Of a stretch of 64,000 bases of DNA, positions 58,701 to 64,000 are shown one piece after another. The stretch is from positions 1-64,000 of the forward strand of contig JACGCM010002752.1 in the NCBI GenBank assembly GCA_014058105.1. The letters run 5' to 3'. The notes under the pieces are model-generated. The model did not search any database. It was not told where the DNA came from and worked only from the letters and a program-made list of their open reading frames with translations. Source of the DNA: Kingdonia uniflora (lineage: Eukaryota; Streptophyta; Magnoliopsida; Ranunculales; Circaeasteraceae). Position numbers and translations under genes: made by a program. Position 1 is the first letter of the stretch; every line of letters starts with the position of its first letter.

Positions 58701-60740
58701 TTAAAACTGACGTTTCCCTTCCTCAACTTTGTGTTGAGTGCTCCGTCCAAACACTAAACCAAATAAAATGTAATCTAAATCCCATAAAATTTAGAATCAA
58801 AAACATTAATTTATTGAAATATGGCAGTGTCCGTAGTTTTAAAACTGACGTTTCCCTTCCTCAACTTTGTGTTGAGTGCTCCGTCCAAACACTAAACCAA
58901 ATAAAATGTAATCTAAATCCCATAAAATTTAGAATCAAAAATATTAATTTATTAAAATGTGGCAGTGTCCGTAGTTTTAAAACTGACGTTTCCCTTCCTC
59001 AACTTTGTGTTGAGTGCTCCGCCCAAACACTAGACCAAATAAAATGTAATCTAAATTAATCCTAACGGGCATTCACTAACCGAGCCCTATATAATGTTTT
59101 ACAAGTGTAGAAAACCAAAAATGCGGAGTTGTTGATGGAGATGGCAGAGCTTAAGGGGAAGATTAAAGTCGTCGAAAACTGATTCATAGCTAAAGAAATC
59201 GAGGTAAAACATTGCCCTTTCAAAATTGTAAGTAAACACCTCTTTAGGTGTCTATTGAGATTAACCTATAATGGTTGCTTTAAATGTAGGTTTACTTCTT
59301 AAACTGCCAAATGGGGGAACAAAAAGAAGAACTTACAAAATAGGTGAGTTAATTTATCGGTTACCCAATTAGTAATAAAACTTGAACAAAATTTCGTAAA
59401 TTGAACTTGTTTGGAATTGCAGGAATCTCGTGTAAGATATCTAAATCAGAAGTATGTTGAGGTTTATGGGAAGCTACAAAAATTTGTAAGCTTTCCTCGA
59501 AGTTACAGTTACATATTAGTTTCAGAAACTTCAGTACCATAACAATAAGTTTACATTTTTTTGTATTGTTCTGACCCTTTAGTAGTATCGGTATCTGTAT
59601 TTCAAAACTTGGTTCATTTCGGGAGTGTGAATCGAAATTATCTAGTTTCTGTATAACTGAACCAAAACAGGATCATTTCGTTATACATTTTTCAAAACTG
59701 GGTCAATTTCAGTATCATGAAAACAAAACTATGAACTACTAAATTTCGACCCTTACTAACATTTTTTACCCTAAACTGTATTAGATCAAATAGGAAAAGG
59801 ATTTATGGGTGGCTTTGACCTTCCGCAAGCGAATCTGTGAGGGACAATCAACAGGTGCATAGTATGAAATAATGCATTTGGAAGTTATCGAATGTATGAT
59901 GGAAAGGCCAGATGGGAAATATGGAGAGGAATTGTGTTTAACTCTTGATAATGTTACCACAGCGATATAGGGAGCTAAAGCTACTATTGAGGAAAAGAAG
60001 GTGAGGGGGCTAGGTTTGGCACCTTGAAAAGTGGTCTCTTTCCGCCGCTGCTTGATTGGTTAGTTCCAAAGGGCGTGAAAGAGGTACAAGATGATGGAAA
60101 ATTGTTGTATAGGTGTGTGGCATAGCCAATTTCTAAAAACTAATCCCATTATATCTAAGAAAAAACAGATATGTGTAAACTAATGAAGGGGCACAGGTGG
60201 TTAAATTATTGGAAGAATGTGTTTAGTGGGCAAAGAGAAAGACATGCCAATTCCACCGAGCAGGGGATTCACAACCACGACAAATGTATTTCCAACCTAA
60301 GTTACATTAACCAAGATGGGGAGTTCCTATATTTAGGGCATGTATTTGTCACCCATTATCAGCGCGTTGTATGCTTCATAGCCCCACACATGATGCTAAC
60401 ATTTCGGCCCCTAACTCTAAACAAGGCGAGCTTCCCTAAGTTATATAGGGATCCGAGGGAAGCTTATTGAAGATCTATTTTGGAGAAGGCAACCACATCG
60501 TCATTGGGATGTCCACTTTAGGAGATGGGGGATGCTCGTGCTACGTGAGGTTGGTCCTCAAGAGAGATGAGTCGTTGCCTCCCATTTCAACTGTATAGAG
60601 GGTTCCCCAAAAAATTGTAGTCGAAGACATTGATGAGATGTGGCCAAAAGATTGGTTGGCAAATATGGAAAATTTTAAAAAGATTGTTTTGAATGCAGGT
60701 AGGAGTGACAACTACATTTTAAACGACATCGTTCAAGGCT
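55750..60740 (+). pseudogene. Plant mobile domain (PMD) gene with coiled-coil tail, decayed
   Basis: A possible first exon at 55750 begins MVKMRGGKQKTK. The exon at 56221 (acceptor TGCAG) carries the PMD (PF10536) signature: VVRQLVDNSGLSRIGQIS, AFAKKWHAETNSFHLPNG, NMTITHEDVLQLVAL. More PMD follows: IYADFPKLHGVPKTHERIGD at 56810-56975, VWDPYQNSHEPAFDVSRLNF at 57069-57150, and AMYEWGDKFSDGKWKDNINP at about 57280. After that come coiled-coil exons with good splice borders (57480-57628, 58078-58398, 59107-59201, 59288-59338, 59423-59486) and later coding-like pieces (60040-60120, 60171-60466, 60467-60740) that I do not recognise. Stops at 56811, 57144, 57162, 57189 and 57207 are all explained by C-to-T or G-to-A at Trp, Arg or Gln codons. 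PMD proteins are nuclear factors, and PMD genes are also carried by transposons. This copy is dead. Confidence 0.65.
58643..59056. repeat. 138-bp tandem repeat, three copies, in an intron
   Basis: CCCATAAAATTTAGAATCAA starts at 58643, 58781 and 58919. The unit length is 46 codons, so one frame stays open through all copies, but it has no ATG and lies in an intron of the PMD pseudogene. Copies 1 and 2 are almost identical; copy 3 has a few changes. Confidence 0.95.
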
Positions 60741-61325
60741 AATCACAGAGTAACTAATTTTTTAGCATAAGACAAAGCATTAACTACTATTTCTGACATT
60801 TTGACGCATTCTATAACCTCATGATTGTGATGTACATGTATAAGTAGGCTATATTTTGTATGTATTGACATTGGGATGTTATCACTGTATAACTCATTTT
60901 TGGGCTTCAAGGAAAACATTAACCATTGAAATTATAGTTTTCTAATTTATTGTTGTTTTGATATATTTTTAACAAATTAAAGTACACAGTTTCGATATAT
61001 GTTTTCCAAAAATGTTATGTTTTGGATATCTAACTTCACTTTTCTAACATTGACTGACATACATCACAAAATTGGAACAATAGAATCCTTGATCAAGTTC
61101 AATAGATTAAGACCAATACAATTTCAAGAAGATTGTTTTGGATGTAGGTAGGAGTGACAGCTACATTTTGAATGACATTGTTCAAGACTTATCACGGAGT
61201 AACTCATTTTTTAGCTTAAGGTAAAGCATTTACCACTATTTTTGATATTTTGACACATTCTATAACCTCATAATTGTGATGTACATGTATAAGTGGGCTA
61301 TATTTTGTATGTATTGACATTGGAC
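60678..61325. repeat. Direct duplication, about 200 bp, spaced 447 bp apart
   Basis: AAAGATTGTTTTGAATGCAG onward (60678-60875) recurs with about 10 percent change at 61125-61325, including the end of the PMD-linked last exon and the ATGTACATGTATAAGT.GGCTA segment. Confidence 0.85.
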
Positions 61326-61727
61326 TTCAAGAAAAACATTAACCATTGAAAGTATTAACCATTGAAATCGCAGTTTCCTCATTTAGTACAGTTTCAATAT
61401 CATTGACTAACATACAACACAAAATTGGAAGAATAGCGTCGTTCAAGTGAATAGCGTCGTTCAAGTTTTATAGATTAAGCTCAATACAAGCACATCTCAA
61501 ATGACAAACATAAAAGTGCATAAGACATAACATGATATCCAATTCTATTATCACAAAATCACGGAGATACAACACAATATTGGATCAATAAGGTTCTTGA
61601 TAAAATCTAGTAGATTAAGCGGAATACAAAGTACATCCCAAATGACATAAACGTAAAAGTACATCAAACATGTAAAACAAAAAGTCCACGGTTACTATCG
61701 CGGCCGAAAATGTCTACTCCGTTTCTT

Positions 61728-62600
61728 TCTACGGATCATTGATATCTTCATCACTCACCTCATCCTCCTGCTCTTCTTCTAATTGTTCCACCTGTTCTTC
61801 TTCTTCCCCATTTTCCTCTTCACCTACCAAAAAACAAGATGGAGAATTATTCATTTGGGGTAGCAAGTTAAAGAAATTAATCAGTTTTGGAATACGTATT
61901 ACCGAACTTGATCGAGTTTTGGATGCTTAAATTCAAAAATAAACAAGTAGTTGGCGATATATGCCCACCAACTGGATACTGGTTCAGATTAGAGGATATA
62001 CACAAGTAAGAAAAAGGAAAAAACCCCATGATATTTACAACTTACTTCCCAACTCGGGTGTCTTCATTGTAGGACAATTGCGTTTAGTGCGGTATTGCAT
62101 GGTGTGCCACCTTCTGCACATTCTTCTTCTCTTCCCTCTTGTTTCTTTCCAAAGCATCCATCTTCCTCTCACTCTTCTTCCAGTAATCCTCCTAGTTACA
62201 ACCTTTTGTTTGTGCCACCTTGGGGTCCAAGATAGGCAATTGATCCACAACATTGGGAAGTGATTGTTCAGCGACATTGGGTTATGAGTGTTGCCCAAAA
62301 ATAGGTTGTGACTGTTCCGTCACCTCAGGATGGGATTTTTCACCAACAGCAGGTTGCCATTCTTCCTCAACATCAGTTTGCAGTTGTTGTGGTTCAGGTG
62401 CAAGCTGCAACTCCTCTCGTATTCGTGCAAATAGTCTTCAATCTCTTTTAACTTTAACAGGGAAAATTCAAATTTTGCCACATCCTTCAACGCTTCCCCA
62501 AACAATTTCGTAGCCTTGATCGACAAGTGGTCGTGCCGCAACAACTCCTTTAATAGCTCCCCCGCAAATGTTCCCCCCTCCTCCAACACCAATGGGTTGT
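61728..62600 (-). pseudogene. Downstream exons of the FAR1-related pseudogene
   Basis: Minus strand: an acidic tail (ENGEEEEQVEQLEEEQEDE, then VSDEDINDP and a stop at about 61735) preceded by an acceptor. Further up (about 62170-62060) is KRRRMCRRWHTMQYRTKRNC, which looks like the CCHC-type zinc-binding tail of MULE/FAR1 proteins. A Leu/Lys-rich segment (LLKELLRHDHLSIKATKLF) lies at 62550-62500. Frames are broken. They are assigned to the same gene by strand and order. Confidence 0.45.
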
Positions 62601-62849
62601 CGTTTGCCCCGACTGTCCATCTTTTAAGAATGAAATGTTGGAGAATCTTGACTTTATTCTAGAGTTGGAACACCTTCATACTGTGACCACAAGGGATGCC
62701 CCAAGTACTCCATCAATTGGTACCCACATCTTACCGTATTCAGTTCGGTGTAGAATTAAACTTCGTGCTTCTCAAGCCTACCTACATAAGATGTTACAAT
62801 TAATGTAACAACGTTTCCCTCAATCGCAACATCTGATGCTATGAACCGA

Positions 62850-63813
62850 ATAATCTGATTCCACTCAAGCTCCAACTTATTGAATATTGTTCGGGTATAC
62901 AACTTTGCCACCTCCGAGAGCAAAACATTATGTGGGTTTACTTGACGAAACTTGTGCTTGAGTAAAAATCTCCATCATTCTCTTTCTTGTACACTTCTTC
63001 CAAGGCAGCTTCATACAAATTCGTCTTCTCATTCAACCAATTGTTGAATATGTGGTTCGTGCCCTCGGCACGGCTAGTCGTACTCTGGCTTGCAAAGAAG
63101 TGGCCCCTGTTCCACAGTGGCACCCATCTCTCCCTAATATCGAGCAATGTGTTTAACCAAGAGTTATTCTCCAATTTGTGCTCCACCATCAAAGAGTGCC
63201 ACTTGGTAGCAAACTGATAAGGGTAATAGGTGTCGTAGATGTATAGTACATGTATTTCTTGAACTTTGAATCTTCTTTATACACATGGTTTAATTTCTCT
63301 GTAAACTTGTGCAAGATGTACCACAAACAAAGCCTGTGCTTCGTTTCCGGGAATACCTATCAAATAGATTTAATCAGAGTTTAGTGTTCTGATCTTTGAA
63401 TGTGAAAACAAGTAAGGCTTTTTGGAATACTTTCAATTGAACTGGATGAAAAAATCTTAGAGTCATGATTTAAGAATGAAAATTCCAAAATATTACAATA
63501 TCGATATCGCTTTTCCAAAACAGTGTTAGTTTTAAAATCACGCATCCGAAGTTCTCTTCTTTATCGAGAAACCTATGCTTCGCCCGTAACACACATAATA
63601 TGGCTCGACAACGACAATGGATTTAAATTACTTCCCAACATAAGGAACTGTCACTTTGAGGGGGTCAACCAGATCTTCAAGAGTAACTTGAACACCTTCA
63701 GGAGTTTGCACACAGCCGGCTTGGATGGGTGAGCCTTGAAAGTTTGGGACGGACGAGCCTTCCCCAAAAACGTCTACATTTGAATGTTCCATCCTAAAAA
63801 CAACATGCAACAT
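62850..63813 (-). pseudogene. FAR1-related (MULE-type transposase-derived) gene, decayed
   Basis: On the minus strand the first exon gives MEHSNVDVFGEGSSVPNFQG, then VPYVGK, a TAA stop, and FKSIVVVEPYYVCYGRSIGF, SIKKRTSD. That is the FAR1 DNA-binding domain (PF03101; family pattern P.VGMEF.S...A..FY..YA...GFS). After an intron (acceptor TTTGATAG at about 63361) a MULE-domain piece follows: FPETKHRLCLWYILHKF, QFATKWHSLMVEHKLENNSW, LNTLLDIRERWVPLWNRGHF, FASQSTTSRAEGTNHIFNNW. The segment between the FAR1 domain and this piece, which should hold the first MULE catalytic Asp residues, is missing. FAR1/FRS proteins are transcription factors domesticated from Mutator-like transposases; here the context suggests the transposon form. 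The right-hand end of any parent element is outside the window. Confidence 0.75.
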
Positions 63814-64000
63814 GATTAATTCAAGTTAATGTTCCATCAAAACTGTTTAACGCTAAACAGCTAAAAAATAATTAGGAACACGATTTTTGAATGAGTTTCA
63901 ATAGGGAAGTTCTGGAAGACAATTAGTTTTGCTATACCAAAACAAAACAACATAGTTTCGTTCAAAGTGAATAAAGAAGTTGTAGTATATTTCATTAGGA

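Noticed and set aside
1..64000. tRNA, rRNA or microRNA genes
   Set aside because: I saw no tRNA-like cloverleaf sequence or rRNA segment while reading; microRNA hairpins cannot be called reliably without folding and small-RNA data.

Overview
The window is nuclear DNA from a flowering plant, most likely a eudicot. It is AT-rich, its genes are split by GT-AG introns, and it holds plant-type LTR retrotransposons of both major classes, a PIF/Harbinger element, hAT-like elements, a MITE pair, a plant L1 LINE and a plant mobile domain (PMD) gene. Only three host genes are recognisable: the first exon of a receptor-like kinase of the At1g01540/At4g34500 type (minus, 771-1263, frame-disrupted), a complete SEC14-like CRAL-TRIO gene (plus, 41086-43533, 294 aa), and a gene of the uncharacterised At1g01500 family (minus, 44133-47735, one apparent 1-nt frameshift). 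The last two converge tail to tail.

Region 1, 1-2.46 kb: kinase exon and unassigned sequence. Region 2, about 2.46-24.78 kb: two related Ty3/gypsy elements of Tat-like organisation lie head to tail, both coding gag-pol on the minus strand. Element B (left) keeps a 3' LTR (about 2462-3183), a polypurine tract, long remnants of an antisense (plus-strand) ORF with a Transposase_28-like domain and coiled coils, a 43-bp tandem array, and a gag/RNase H/integrase remnant. Element A (right) keeps its antisense ORF, a 222-bp tandem array, degraded gag-pol with protease, RT, two RNase H domains and integrase, a primer-binding-site candidate, and a 691-bp 5' LTR. The 3' LTR of A and the 5' LTR of B are missing.

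Region 3, 24.78-29.2 kb: a decayed Ty1/copia element (minus) whose 3' end is cut by element A. Region 4, 29.26-31.34 kb: a PIF/Harbinger element with TAA target duplications. Region 5, 31.6-35.0 kb: a G-box-rich LTR-like tract, an LTR-like palindrome, an inverted-repeat element and a hAT-like element full of GGGGCGGGT motifs. Region 6, 35.7-43.5 kb: the SEC14-like gene; its probable leader intron holds a 3.2-kb non-autonomous LTR element (TATCA duplications) that itself holds a 926-bp hAT-like element (8-bp duplications). Region 7, 44.1-48.9 kb: the At1g01500-like gene. Region 8, 50.1-52.0 kb: a 5'-truncated L1 with 14-bp target duplications. Region 9, 54 kb: two related MITEs. Region 10, 55.7-63.8 kb: a multi-exon PMD/coiled-coil pseudogene (plus) facing a FAR1-related/MULE transposase pseudogene (minus).

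The genes do not form a pathway. The window is a small gene-bearing segment surrounded by nested, mostly dead mobile DNA. The points of most interest are the antisense ORF plus tandem-array organisation of the two Tat-like elements, the pairing of a PMD gene with a MULE-type transposase, a dense G-box cluster, and the fact that every frameshift seen in conserved host exons is a one-base loss from a homopolymer, which suggests assembly error as readily as gene death.
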